A stretch of DNA of 64,000 nucleotides from Agarivorans sp050870875 (GTDB lineage Bacteria > Pseudomonadota > Gammaproteobacteria > Enterobacterales > Celerinatantimonadaceae). Shown here piece by piece: positions 8,825-17,942 of the stretch. The stretch covers positions 2,356,001 to 2,420,000 of the forward strand of contig NZ_CP194041.2 in assembly GCF_050870875.2 (NCBI RefSeq), given 5' to 3'. The notes below the pieces were generated by a model. That model had not been told where the DNA came from, ran no database searches, and was given only the letters and a program-made list of their open reading frames with translations. How positions within the stretch are numbered: the first letter of the stretch is position 1; each line of letters opens with the position of its first letter. Position numbers and translations under genes: made by a program.

Positions 8825-11035
8825 ATGAAACGATCTTTGTCTTCTCAGGTTTCTCGGTTAGTTCAACAGTTGTCTAATGTTCGCTTAAAAGAGCCATTTA
8901 GTGTGCTTGGTTTAAATCAAGATAAAAATAAAACAGGGCTGGTTTTAAGAGCTTGGCAACCAGATGCTACAGCGATTACGGTTAAATCTTTATCGGGAGA
9001 AATCTTAGGTTCAATGCAACAACTCGCTAAGCAGGGGTTGTTTGAGTTGAAGTTCGACACTGAGCAACGTTTCAACTACTGCCTCGAAGTTGATTATGGC
9101 AAACACACTCTCGCAGTTATCGATCCCTATCAGTTCACAGAAGAGGCCTATGAGGGATTAGCAACTATGTCCCATGCGCCTGAAAATATTTATCAGGTAC
9201 TTGGGGCCCAAGTCAAAAGTTTAGTGGTAGACGGCGTATCAGTGAATGGGGTGCGTTTTGCGGTATATGCACCAAGCGCCTTTAGTGTGAGCTTGATTGG
9301 TGATTTCAATCAATGGGATGGGCGTCGCATGCCGATGCAGCGTTCTTTAGATGGTCACTGGGTATTATTTGTTCCGGGTTTGGCGGCAGGAACTAAATAT
9401 AAATATGAACTTAAAGATCTACACGGGAACAGCTTGCCGCATAAAACTGATCCTGTCGGTTTTTACGCGGAGCAATATCCGTCTTTTGCTTCGGTGGTGT
9501 GGGATCATAGCCAATATCAATGGAACGACCAAGCTTGGATTGAATCACAGCTGAATGACAAACTTACCCAGCCAATGAGCATCTATGAAGTGCATTTGGG
9601 ATCTTGGAAACGAAAAGTTGAAGGGCAAGAAAATCAGTATCTTAGTTATCGTGAATTGGCTGTCGAACTCGTTAATTACATTAAGGAGATGGGTTACACC
9701 CACATTGAGATATTACCAATCTCTGAGTTCCCTTTCGATGGATCTTGGGGATACCAGCCAATTGGCTTGTTTGCACCCACGAGTCGTTTCGGTAATCCAG
9801 ATGATTTAAAATATTTGATTGATCAATGTCATCAGCATGGTATCGGTGTGATTGTTGATTGGGTACCTGCACATTTTCCGAGTGATTCCCATGGATTAGC
9901 TAAATTTGATGGTACGGCTTTATATGAGTATGAAGATCCCCGTCGTGGTTGGCATAATGATTGGAACTCTTACATTTATGACTTTGGACGCGATACCGTT
10001 CGTCAATTTTTAGTGGCGAGTGCCTTAATTTGGTTGGATAAATTTCATGTCGATGGTTTACGCGTTGATGCTGTGGCATCGATGTTATATTGGGATTATT
10101 CACGGGAAGAAGGTGAGTGGGTACCAAATGTTGACGGTGGTAATCATAACTATGAAGCAATCAGTCTTCTAAAATGGTTTAACGAAGAGGTATACCGCCA
10201 GTATCCACATGCGATGACGATTGCTGAGGAGTCAACTGCTTTTGCTGGCGTTTCTCGTCCAACCTTTACCGGTGGCCTTGGTTTTGGGTTTAAGTGGAAT
10301 ATGGGTTGGATGCATGACTCCCTGACCTATATGCAAAAAGACCCTGCCTTTAGAAAATATCACCACAGTGAAATTACCTTTGCGATGGTGTACAACTACG
10401 ATGAAAACTTCGTATTACCGATTTCTCATGATGAAGTTGTTCATGGTAAGGGCTCATTGATTGGTAAAATGCCAGGTGATGAGTGGCAGCAAGCGGCAAA
10501 TTTACGCGCGTATACTGCGTTTATGTTTGCCCACCCTGGCAAAAAACTCAATTTCATGGGGACCGAATTTGCGCAGTCAAGTGAATGGAATCATGACACG
10601 AGTCTAGAATGGAACGTCTTGAAATACCCTAAACATCAAGGTCAACAAGCACTGGTTAAACAACTGAATACCGTCTATCGCAGTCATGCTGCTATGTATG
10701 AAGGTGACTATGATACCCAAGGATTTACTTGGATAGATTTAGATGACTGGGAAAACAGCATTCTAGCATTTCAGCGTAATGCGTTAAGTTTTCAAGAAAG
10801 CTTGTTTGTTGTGTGTAATTTTACACCAGTCCCTCGAGATGGTTATCGTCTGGGTGTGCCAGAGCAAGGTCGCTATCGGATTATCCTTAATACCGACTCA
10901 GAGCTGTATTGGGGAGGGAATTATGATGCAGGCATAGAGTTCCAAAGTGAGGCGATTACTGGCCATGGTCGAGAAAATTCCATCATATTAAACTTGCCTC
11001 CGTTGGCAACATTGTATTTAATCAAAATAGATTAG
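8825..11035 (+). CDS. glgB: 1,4-alpha-glucan branching enzyme
   Basis: Makes the alpha-1,6 branches of glycogen (GH13). 736 residues, close to the E. coli length of 728. Order of parts: N1 beta-sandwich domain (about 10-115), CBM48 domain (about 120-235), catalytic barrel (about 240-620), C-terminal all-beta domain. Catalytic-site stretches are DGLRVDAVASMLY (nucleophile Asp), TIAEEST (acid/base Glu) and ISHDEVVHGKGS (third Asp). The start ATG has AAGGTGAG upstream. It is the first gene of a probable glgB-glgX-msrB operon; glgX follows after 46 bp. Confidence 0.97.
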   Translation: MKRSLSSQVSRLVQQLSNVRLKEPFSVLGLNQDKNKTGLVLRAWQPDATAITVKSLSGEILGSMQQLAKQGLFELKFDTEQRFNYCLEVDYGKHTLAVIDPYQFTEEAYEGLATMSHAPENIYQVLGAQVKSLVVDGVSVNGVRFAVYAPSAFSVSLIGDFNQWDGRRMPMQRSLDGHWVLFVPGLAAGTKYKYELKDLHGNSLPHKTDPVGFYAEQYPSFASVVWDHSQYQWNDQAWIESQLNDKLTQPMSIYEVHLGSWKRKVEGQENQYLSYRELAVELVNYIKEMGYTHIEILPISEFPFDGSWGYQPIGLFAPTSRFGNPDDLKYLIDQCHQHGIGVIVDWVPAHFPSDSHGLAKFDGTALYEYEDPRRGWHNDWNSYIYDFGRDTVRQFLVASALIWLDKFHVDGLRVDAVASMLYWDYSREEGEWVPNVDGGNHNYEAISLLKWFNEEVYRQYPHAMTIAEESTAFAGVSRPTFTGGLGFGFKWNMGWMHDSLTYMQKDPAFRKYHHSEITFAMVYNYDENFVLPISHDEVVHGKGSLIGKMPGDEWQQAANLRAYTAFMFAHPGKKLNFMGTEFAQSSEWNHDTSLEWNVLKYPKHQGQQALVKQLNTVYRSHAAMYEGDYDTQGFTWIDLDDWENSILAFQRNALSFQESLFVVCNFTPVPRDGYRLGVPEQGRYRIILNTDSELYWGGNYDAGIEFQSEAITGHGRENSIILNLPPLATLYLIKID

Positions 11036-11046
11036 TTTTTGACAAG

Positions 11047-11067
11047 CCCCCTTGTAACACGAGGGGG
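11047..11067 (+). repeat. Small hairpin between glgB and glgX
   Basis: CCCCCTTGT (11047-11055) pairs with ACGAGGGGG (11059-11067) with one wobble. No T run follows. It ends close to the glgX ribosome binding site, so it could protect the upstream message end or tune glgX translation; this is inference. Confidence 0.5.
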
Positions 11068-11081
11068 GAAGTAAGGTTCGC

Positions 11082-13181
11082 ATGTCTATAAAAAGTCAAC
11101 TTCAAGCACTACCCATTCGGCTGAGTGCAGAGCAAGTCTCACCTGGCTGTAGTTTTCCCCTTGGGGCAAGCCTTGACCAAAATGGCTGTAATTTTTCAAT
11201 TAACGTGGGTGATGCCAAACACGTTGAATTGTGCCTATTTGACTCGGATGAAAACGAGATATCACGGATTGTATTACCGAGTAAGCAGGGAGGGATAAGG
11301 TTTGGTCACATCGCAGGAATTAAAGCGGGTCAGTATTACGGATATCGAGTATTCGGAACTTATCAACCTGAACACGGTTGTTGGTACGATCCCCGCAAGT
11401 TAATTCTAGACCCCTATGCTAAAGCGATTTCTCGGTCTTTGATTTGGGATGCAAAGGCCTATCAAGAGGATGATGTGACAATGATTCCGAAGTGTATTGT
11501 TGTTGACGACGACTTTGATTGGCAAGGTGTCGGTAAACCCAATATCCCACGCCATGAAACTATTTTATATGAGACCCACGTTCGAGGCTTTAGTCAATTA
11601 AAACCGGACGTAGATCCAGAATTACAGGGGCGTTATTTGGGGTTGGTGAGTGCCCCAAGCATTGAGCATTTTAAAAACTTGGGCATTACCAGTATTCAAT
11701 TACTGCCTATCGCAGCATTTATGTCTGAGCCTCGCTTGAAAGCTTTAGGTTTGAGTAACTACTGGGGATATAACCCGATTTTATTTATGGCCGCGGAGCC
11801 GCGTTATGCAGCAAATGATGCCTTAGTTGAATTTAAAACCATGGTCCGTGAATTTCATCGCCATGGTTTAGAAGTGATTTTGGATGTGGTGTTTAACCAC
11901 ACAGCAGAATCGGGTGCGGATGGACCAACGTTGTGTTATCGCGGACTTGATAACAAAAGGTATTATTTATTTGAGCAGATTGGTGACAGCCCTAATTATA
12001 GTCAGTATACGAATAATACTGGTTGTGGGAATAGCGTGAGTTTAGATCACCCCATTGGACTGCGCTTAGTGCTTGATAGCTTGCGTTATTGGGTAGATGT
12101 TATGCAAGTCGATGGCTTCCGGTTCGACTTAGCGGTTAGCCTGGGCCGAGAAAATAATCATTTTAGTAGTCATGCTGCATTCTTCAAAGCGATCGCACAA
12201 GACCCCATTTTGTCTCAAGCTAAGTTAATCGCTGAGCCTTGGGATATTGGTCAAGATGGATATCAATTAGGTCGCTTCCCTGAGCGTTGGATGGAATGTA
12301 ACGATCGATTTCGTGATACTTGTCGAGCATTTTGGAAAGGAGAGCACGGTTTGCTCGGCCAGATGGTTACTCGAATGATGGGCTCCAGAGATATGTTTCT
12401 TGCTAGCCGAAGAAGTATCCATAGCAGTGTTAATTATATTTGTTACCACGACGGTTTTACTTTAGAAGATTTAGTGAGCTACGAGCAACGTCACAATTAT
12501 GCGAATGGCGAAGAGAATCGGGATGGACATGGGCATAATATTTCAGCAAATAACGGTGTTGAAGGCGTAACTGAAAATAAGAAAGTCTTGGCATTACGTC
12601 GTAAACAGAAACGAAATTTATTGGCGACCCTGATGCTTTCTCAAGGCGTTCCTCATTTTCTTGGTGGGGATGAATTGGGCCGCACCCAGCAAGGAAATAA
12701 TAATGCTTATTGTCAAAATAATAAGATTAGTTGGTTTGATTGGACCTTGGATAGTACGCAGCAACAGTTTTTGGATTTTACGCAGAAGCTGATTAAATTA
12801 CGTAAGCGTTGTCCGTTATTTAATCATTTGCAATTGGAAAATGATAGTTACGAGAAATCCCATTATAGGCACCATAGTGTTCGCTGGTATCGACATGATG
12901 GTTTACACATGCGCCAAGAAGACTGGCATGATGCCCACGCATGGTCGGTTGCAGTGGAATTACGTTCTGTTCGAGACCCGAAAGAACGTTGGTTTTGGAT
13001 CATTAATGCCTGTGATCACCCCATTGATTTCACCATTCCGAATGTAGAAAGTAGTTTTATTTGGGTGCAACAAATGGACACAGCTACTGATAATTCTATT
13101 TATTCGAAGAAACTTATTGCCCCTGACAGCCTTAAGTTAAGTGCCAACTCCATGTTACTATTAGAACAAATTCCTTCATGA
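11082..13181 (+). CDS. glgX: Glycogen debranching enzyme (GlgX)
   Basis: Hydrolyses alpha-1,6 branches of phosphorylase-trimmed glycogen (GH13, isoamylase-like), releasing maltotetraose-type oligosaccharides that feed MalQ and MalZ. 699 residues, slightly longer than E. coli GlgX (657). A CBM48 domain is at about 20-130. Then come YETHVRGFS, DVVFNHTAE, DGFRFDLAVS (nucleophile Asp), LIAEPWDIG (acid/base Glu) and YHDGFTLEDLVSY (third Asp). A GTAAGG Shine-Dalgarno precedes ATG 11082. Its stop codon overlaps the msrB start by four bases. Confidence 0.96.
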   Translation: MSIKSQLQALPIRLSAEQVSPGCSFPLGASLDQNGCNFSINVGDAKHVELCLFDSDENEISRIVLPSKQGGIRFGHIAGIKAGQYYGYRVFGTYQPEHGCWYDPRKLILDPYAKAISRSLIWDAKAYQEDDVTMIPKCIVVDDDFDWQGVGKPNIPRHETILYETHVRGFSQLKPDVDPELQGRYLGLVSAPSIEHFKNLGITSIQLLPIAAFMSEPRLKALGLSNYWGYNPILFMAAEPRYAANDALVEFKTMVREFHRHGLEVILDVVFNHTAESGADGPTLCYRGLDNKRYYLFEQIGDSPNYSQYTNNTGCGNSVSLDHPIGLRLVLDSLRYWVDVMQVDGFRFDLAVSLGRENNHFSSHAAFFKAIAQDPILSQAKLIAEPWDIGQDGYQLGRFPERWMECNDRFRDTCRAFWKGEHGLLGQMVTRMMGSRDMFLASRRSIHSSVNYICYHDGFTLEDLVSYEQRHNYANGEENRDGHGHNISANNGVEGVTENKKVLALRRKQKRNLLATLMLSQGVPHFLGGDELGRTQQGNNNAYCQNNKISWFDWTLDSTQQQFLDFTQKLIKLRKRCPLFNHLQLENDSYEKSHYRHHSVRWYRHDGLHMRQEDWHDAHAWSVAVELRSVRDPKERWFWIINACDHPIDFTIPNVESSFIWVQQMDTATDNSIYSKKLIAPDSLKLSANSMLLLEQIPS

Positions 13182-13576
13182 GTCATCGTGTTTTGTTTAA
13201 AGAAGAGCAGGAGTGGCAACAGCTACTTGATCAATTAACTTTCCAAGTCACAAGAAAAGGGGCGACCGAACGTCCGTTTAGTGGCAAGTTATTACATAAC
13301 AAAGAACAGGGCAGTTATGCTTGTGTTTGTTGTCAACAGGTGTTATTTCAATCTGATGCAAAATTTGATTCTGGTTGTGGCTGGCCGAGTTTTGATCGTG
13401 TTTCTGACCATCAAGCAATTAAGTTTATAAGTGACAAAAGCCATAATATGGAACGGGTAGAAGTGCGTTGCCAAGCTTGTGATGCTCATTTGGGCCATGT
13501 ATTTAACGATGGTCCAACGGAAACTGGCGAGCGCTATTGTATTAATTCGGTAGCGCTCGACTTTAAGGCCAAATAG
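13178..13576 (+). CDS. msrB: Peptide-methionine (R)-S-oxide reductase
   Basis: Repairs the R form of methionine sulfoxide in proteins. 132 residues, the normal single-domain size. The zinc-binding cysteine pairs (CVCC near residue 46 and CQAC near residue 95), SGCGWPSF and the catalytic RYCINS cysteine near residue 122 are all present. The ATG overlaps the glgX stop (ATGA), so translation is probably coupled to glgX. In E. coli msrB (yeaA) neighbours gapA; here the malQ-glgBX block lies between them. Confidence 0.97.
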   Translation: MSHRVLFKEEQEWQQLLDQLTFQVTRKGATERPFSGKLLHNKEQGSYACVCCQQVLFQSDAKFDSGCGWPSFDRVSDHQAIKFISDKSHNMERVEVRCQACDAHLGHVFNDGPTETGERYCINSVALDFKAK

Positions 13577-13586
13577 ACGGAGAAGT

Positions 13587-14405
13587 TTACAAACGATATT
13601 GTCTATTTATTATTTGTTCAGCAATGGTCTCGGCTTGTTCTTCCAATTTTTCTTGTTGTTGTTCCGTCAGGTTTAGTTGGTAATTGAGACCTGAATAATC
13701 CTGTTGAATATGATCATCAAACTGGGAAGCAATTTGAGCCCAAATATAGGCATTGTTGTAGTCTTTTAATACCATGTATTGAGAAACAATCGCTTCGGCA
13801 TATTTAGCTGGTATGGTTTCATCTTCAGGAAATAGCTTGAAGGTATTTTCTAAAATAGTGATGGTTTTTTTCGCGTTCTTGCCATTGTAATACATCGCAA
13901 GTGTCCACTGTAATTCAGGTGATTTTAAAGCATCACTACCTTCTAAAGCCAAGAAACGTTGTTTAGCTTGCTTATCGCGGAGCTGCTTCCAGTGGTACAT
14001 GAGTAAAAACGGGTAATCTGAATTTGTAGTTTCGGCTTCTAGGCGGGCCAATTCTTCTATCGACGTTAACATGCCAACCACTCGTTTTGTCTTACGTGAT
14101 TTGTCGTATCTTGGTTCGATACTCGCTGCCAATTCTATACAAGCATTATAGTCTTTATAATCTTTGATGAGTTGGTATTTGTGCGGGTCATTAGGTTCTT
14201 TGGATTCATTATAACGGCTGAGTATGACGGCTGAACGTTCTTTTTTACACCAGCCATCTTGGTTTAGGTCTTCGCATAATTCCGGATTGTTGTTACAGAC
14301 CTTTTTGGCCGATAGGCTACCAAAATTGAAAATATTAAAGCGGAGATCGCAAGCACTGAGTGCTAACGGTAAGAGTAAACATAAAAAACGTCCAGTTAGT
14401 TTCAT
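13587..14405 (-). CDS. DUF2989-family lipoprotein of unknown function
   Basis: 272 residues from ATG 14405; the alternative TTG at 14414 would add only three. It starts with a lipoprotein signal peptide ending LSAC (Cys near 19), so it is probably anchored in the envelope. A short cysteine-containing segment (CNNNPELCEDLNQDGWC) follows and recalls the start of the DUF2989 family known from Vibrio and Shewanella. The rest is mainly helical and TPR-like (about 100-270). It converges on msrB with only 10 bp between stops and no terminator visible. Confidence 0.75.
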   Translation of the reverse strand: MKLTGRFLCLLLPLALSACDLRFNIFNFGSLSAKKVCNNNPELCEDLNQDGWCKKERSAVILSRYNESKEPNDPHKYQLIKDYKDYNACIELAASIEPRYDKSRKTKRVVGMLTSIEELARLEAETTNSDYPFLLMYHWKQLRDKQAKQRFLALEGSDALKSPELQWTLAMYYNGKNAKKTITILENTFKLFPEDETIPAKYAEAIVSQYMVLKDYNNAYIWAQIASQFDDHIQQDYSGLNYQLNLTEQQQEKLEEQAETIAEQIINRQYRL

Positions 14406-14581
14406 GGTAGACAAGTCTTATTCCTGTATTATTTTTAGTATATTGCGATGCAGCTAAGGTTAGCATATTTTTATTTTATGTTGTCTTCAGCGTTACTTGA
14501 ATTTTCTATTGTTCGCTTGCTTATTGCTTGGCAGTTGGTTACTGGTTTGTTAATGTTCTTATTAGATTATAGGAGTGATAA

Positions 14582-14857
14582 ATGGATGTAGAGAAATTGT
14601 TGGCTGCAATGAGCCCCGAAATTTACCAAAACATGCTGAATGCTGTTGAAACCGGGCGTTGGCCAGATGGTAAAAAACTGAATGCTGAGCAGCGAGACCA
14701 TACTCAACAGTTGGTTATTTTGTATCAAGCCAAGCATAACCATCAACCACAACACTTTACGGTTGGTACTGACGGCGAATTAGTGATGAAGTCCAAACAG
14801 GAACTGAAACGACAATATAAAGATGAGCAAGTGATTGTACAACTTACTCAATCTTGA
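14582..14857 (+). CDS. yeaC: YeaC-family protein (DUF1315)
   Basis: Small cytoplasmic protein of 91 residues, matching the length and the PEIYQNMLNAVETGRWPDG-type signature of the YeaC/DUF1315 family. Function unknown. TAGGAGTG precedes the ATG at a good distance. It stands alone and converges on ansA with a 3-bp gap. In E. coli yeaC also lies in the gapA-yeaD neighbourhood, so synteny supports the name. Confidence 0.9.
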   Translation: MDVEKLLAAMSPEIYQNMLNAVETGRWPDGKKLNAEQRDHTQQLVILYQAKHNHQPQHFTVGTDGELVMKSKQELKRQYKDEQVIVQLTQS

Positions 14858-14860
14858 TAT

Positions 14861-15871
14861 TCAGACTGAAATCTCGCCGCGAATGTCTTGGCAAAGTAAT
14901 TCGCGGATTCGCATACTTGGTAGGTTTTTGCTTAGTAAGTAATGCAACTTAGCTAAAGCCGCTTCGGTGGTCATATCCCCACCGCTGATGACCCCAGCTT
15001 TAGCCAAGGCATTACCGGTTGCATAGCCCCCCATATTAACTTTTCCGGTTAAGCATTGGCTTAAATTTAAAACAATGATCCCTCGCTCGCTGGCCTGCTC
15101 TAGTTGTTCGAGCATCGCTGGATGCTGGGGGGCATTCCCCACGCCGTAACTCAATAGAATCAGGGCCTTAACTGGCTGTTGTAATAAATTAGCTAATACT
15201 TCTGCAGAGATCCCTGGATATAAACTGACGACCCCAATTGGTTGTGGGACGATGGGGCTAACCTGTAGTGCACTAATGCCAGTGGGCTTTATTTCTCCGG
15301 CAATAACTTCAATATCTATACCGGCTTTCAGTAGCGGGGGGAAGTTTGGTGACATAAACGCATCGAAGCCGTCTGCATGGGCTTTAGTACTGCGGTTACC
15401 CCTTAATAGTTTGTTGTTAAAAAATAGACATACTTCATGAACCGGATAGTACGCGGCTAGATACAAGGCATTTAATAAGTTTGTTTGTCCGTCAGAACGC
15501 AGCTCACTTAAAGGGATTTGAGAGCCGGTGACTATCACTGGTTTGCTAAGGTTTTCCAACATAAAAGACAGCGCTGATGCAGTATATGCCATGGTGTCGG
15601 TGCCATGTAGTACTACAAATCCGTCGTATTTTTCATAATTGGCTTGGATGTCATCGGCGATGAATTGCCAGTGGTGAGGATCCATGTCCGCAGAATCGAT
15701 TAAGGGTGAGAATTCATGTACGGTAAACAGGGGCATTTCTTCACGCTTAAATTCAGGCATGGCTTCTAAGCAATCGCTCATAAAACCCGCTTGAGGAATG
15801 TAGCCTTGTTCGCTGCGTTGCATACCAATGGTACCGCCTGTATAGGCGATATAAATAGATTTTCGGTTCAT
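14861..15871 (-). CDS. ansA: L-asparaginase I, cytoplasmic
   Basis: Hydrolyses asparagine to aspartate and ammonia. From ATG 15871 the product is 336 residues and starts MNRKSIYIAYTGGTIG, matching E. coli AnsA from its start. The first catalytic Thr motif TGGTIG is at about 11-16 and the second, HGTDTMAYTAS, at about 90-100. No signal peptide, as expected for the type I enzyme. A TTG at 15886 would add five residues but lacks support. The start codon lies inside a 15-bp inverted repeat (15869-15912) and has no clear Shine-Dalgarno. sppA lies upstream on the same strand, 81 bp away, as in E. coli. Confidence 0.95.
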   Translation of the reverse strand: MNRKSIYIAYTGGTIGMQRSEQGYIPQAGFMSDCLEAMPEFKREEMPLFTVHEFSPLIDSADMDPHHWQFIADDIQANYEKYDGFVVLHGTDTMAYTASALSFMLENLSKPVIVTGSQIPLSELRSDGQTNLLNALYLAAYYPVHEVCLFFNNKLLRGNRSTKAHADGFDAFMSPNFPPLLKAGIDIEVIAGEIKPTGISALQVSPIVPQPIGVVSLYPGISAEVLANLLQQPVKALILLSYGVGNAPQHPAMLEQLEQASERGIIVLNLSQCLTGKVNMGGYATGNALAKAGVISGGDMTTEAALAKLHYLLSKNLPSMRIRELLCQDIRGEISV

Positions 15872-15912
15872 CAGACTATAATTCAAAAATTTTTTGAAAT
15901 TATAGTCTGATG
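15869..15912 (-). promoter_or_regulatory. Palindrome covering the ansA start codon and a TATAAT box
   Basis: CATCAGACTATAATT (15869-15883) is perfectly repeated in inverse at 15898-15912. The 14-base spacer is itself almost self-complementary (A5/T6). Each arm contains TATAAT on one strand. For ansA, the upstream arm gives a TATAAT at 15904-15899, about 28 bases before the ATG, and the downstream arm contains the ATG. It could act as an operator at DNA level or as an RNA hairpin hiding the start codon. Confidence 0.55.
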
Positions 15913-15952
15913 CTTTGTTAAAGCAATCACTGCGTAGCGTTAATGCTGTAGT

Positions 15953-17785
15953 TTATAGCTGTTCACAAATAGCGCAGTAACTGTATTGTCCGAGTGGATC
16001 GTTAAACATTTCGAGGGCGGGTGCTTGTTCAGAGAGAGCCTTTAATAAGCGCCAATGGGGAATCAAAGCTTCTAGTGAGCGACTAATTTGGGAGTCAAAC
16101 AATTGGGCAATGAATTGCTCTCTCGGATTTAGCGGAACGGTTAAGCGGTCGATTTGATAGTCTTGTAGCTCACTCATATTTGCCGCATAGGCGATAGCAT
16201 CATTCAGATCACCAAGTTGGTCGATTAAACCATTTGCCAAAGCGTCTTTGCCAGTCCAGATCCGTCCTTGAGCCAGTTTATCTAATTTTGCTATTTCGAT
16301 GCCGCGTCCCTCTGAAACTAAGTTTAAGAAGTCATGATATCCATGTTCAATATTTAATTGAATAAGCTGTTTTAACTCCTCCGGAAGGGCTTGAAAAGGA
16401 CTTAGTTCTGCAAGCGTGGTGGTGGCGTAGCCATCACTATGGACCCCAAGTTTTGCTAGCGCGTTTTCGATTGTGGCAAACATCCCGAAGATACCAATCG
16501 AGCCCGTAATGGTGGTTGGGCTGGCAAAAATTTGGTCGGCACTGGCAGAAATCCAATATCCGCCGCTAGCAGCAACACTGCCCATAGAAACCACGACAGG
16601 GATCCCTTTGGTTTGGAATTGCTGGAGTTTATTGCGGATCAGCTCAGAGGCAAAGGCACTTCCTCCAGGGCTGTCAACCCGCATCACCAACGCTTTGACT
16701 TGGTCATCTTGCAGGGCTTGGTCGAGTTGTCTTAACACTGTATCAGCGGCAATTACCTTCTCTTCACCTTCGCCCGAAACGATCGGCCCTTGGGCGACTA
16801 ACAGGGCGATTTTGTTATCGTTTGCCTCGCTATGACTTAAAGTTCTTGATTGGGCGTAATCTTGGTAGCTGAGGTAGTGATAACCTAGCTTGTTATCGGC
16901 TTCACCAAATTGTTCAACAAAATATTGTTTTGCTTGATCTCGTGTAACCAGTTGATCAACTAAACCAAAGCGTTCTGCATAGAGGGCTGAATCGCCTTCA
17001 ACCGTGGTTAAACGCTGTATCAGTCGCTTTGGTTCAGGGACTAGCTGCTGGGCATCAAGTTTACGATTTTGAGCAACGGTAATTAAATAGCCTTGCCACA
17101 GCTGATCCATCCAATGGGCTAAATCTTGTTTCGCTTCTGGTGACATATCGTTGCGTATGTAGGGTTCAACAAATGATTTGTGAGTGCCAACCCGAAATAC
17201 ATGAGTACTCACATCAAGCTTGTCGATAACATCTTTATAAAATAAACGACGAGAGTTAATACCGCGCATCAATACTGCGCCTTTAGGGTTGAGTAGCAAT
17301 TCGTCGGCAAAGCTGGCTAAGTAATACTGGTGTTGATCATAATAGTCAGCGTAACTCAGGATTGGTTTGTTGCTGCTTTTAAATCGTTCCAGAGCTTGGC
17401 CAATGATAGCGAGTTTGGTTTGACTGGTCGGTGGAAGTTGGTCCAGTGATAGAATAATACCGGTAATATTGTTATCTGTTGCGGCGGCATCGATGGTGTC
17501 AACCAAGCGTTGTAGATCGATTTCTTTTTCCTGAGGATTACCCACTAACTCATTACTTAGTTCCGTCATTGGGTTAAGTCGTTGCCGTTGTTCTACAATT
17601 TGACCATCTAAATTGATGCGTAGCGCCGAAGCTTCAGGCTCAGTGCTTGGCGGCTCGCTCACTTGATTTATCGCTACGACAACGATAATTATCATGCCGA
17701 TAAGTAACAAATTAACGATCAGTGAACGAATAAAATTTAAGCTTTTCCAGAATAGACTGAAGAGGTTTTTTATAAATTTAAACAC
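15953..17785 (-). CDS. sppA: Signal peptide peptidase SppA, 67-kDa type
   Basis: Inner-membrane serine protease that degrades cleaved signal peptides at the periplasmic face. 610 residues, as in E. coli (618). One N-terminal membrane segment (about 18-42) is followed by two tandem S49 domains. The catalytic Lys is in RVGTHKSFVEP (near residue 203) and the nucleophile Ser is in SVAASGGYW (near residue 400). The start is GTG 17785, chosen because the product then aligns with E. coli SppA and no better ATG exists. ansA follows on the same strand. Confidence 0.95.
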   Translation of the reverse strand: MFKFIKNLFSLFWKSLNFIRSLIVNLLLIGMIIIVVVAINQVSEPPSTEPEASALRINLDGQIVEQRQRLNPMTELSNELVGNPQEKEIDLQRLVDTIDAAATDNNITGIILSLDQLPPTSQTKLAIIGQALERFKSSNKPILSYADYYDQHQYYLASFADELLLNPKGAVLMRGINSRRLFYKDVIDKLDVSTHVFRVGTHKSFVEPYIRNDMSPEAKQDLAHWMDQLWQGYLITVAQNRKLDAQQLVPEPKRLIQRLTTVEGDSALYAERFGLVDQLVTRDQAKQYFVEQFGEADNKLGYHYLSYQDYAQSRTLSHSEANDNKIALLVAQGPIVSGEGEEKVIAADTVLRQLDQALQDDQVKALVMRVDSPGGSAFASELIRNKLQQFQTKGIPVVVSMGSVAASGGYWISASADQIFASPTTITGSIGIFGMFATIENALAKLGVHSDGYATTTLAELSPFQALPEELKQLIQLNIEHGYHDFLNLVSEGRGIEIAKLDKLAQGRIWTGKDALANGLIDQLGDLNDAIAYAANMSELQDYQIDRLTVPLNPREQFIAQLFDSQISRSLEALIPHWRLLKALSEQAPALEMFNDPLGQYSYCAICEQL

Positions 17786-17942
17786 TGGGACCCACTTATT
17801 AAAGTCAACGATGGATAAACGTTAACATAGACCCGATAAACAGGCATCTTGAATTATTTAAACAAATGTTTGAAACGTGAGTTTACTTCCGATAATCTAT
17901 TAACAGTTTAATAACATTAATCATCAAGTTGAGGTGCCAGAG

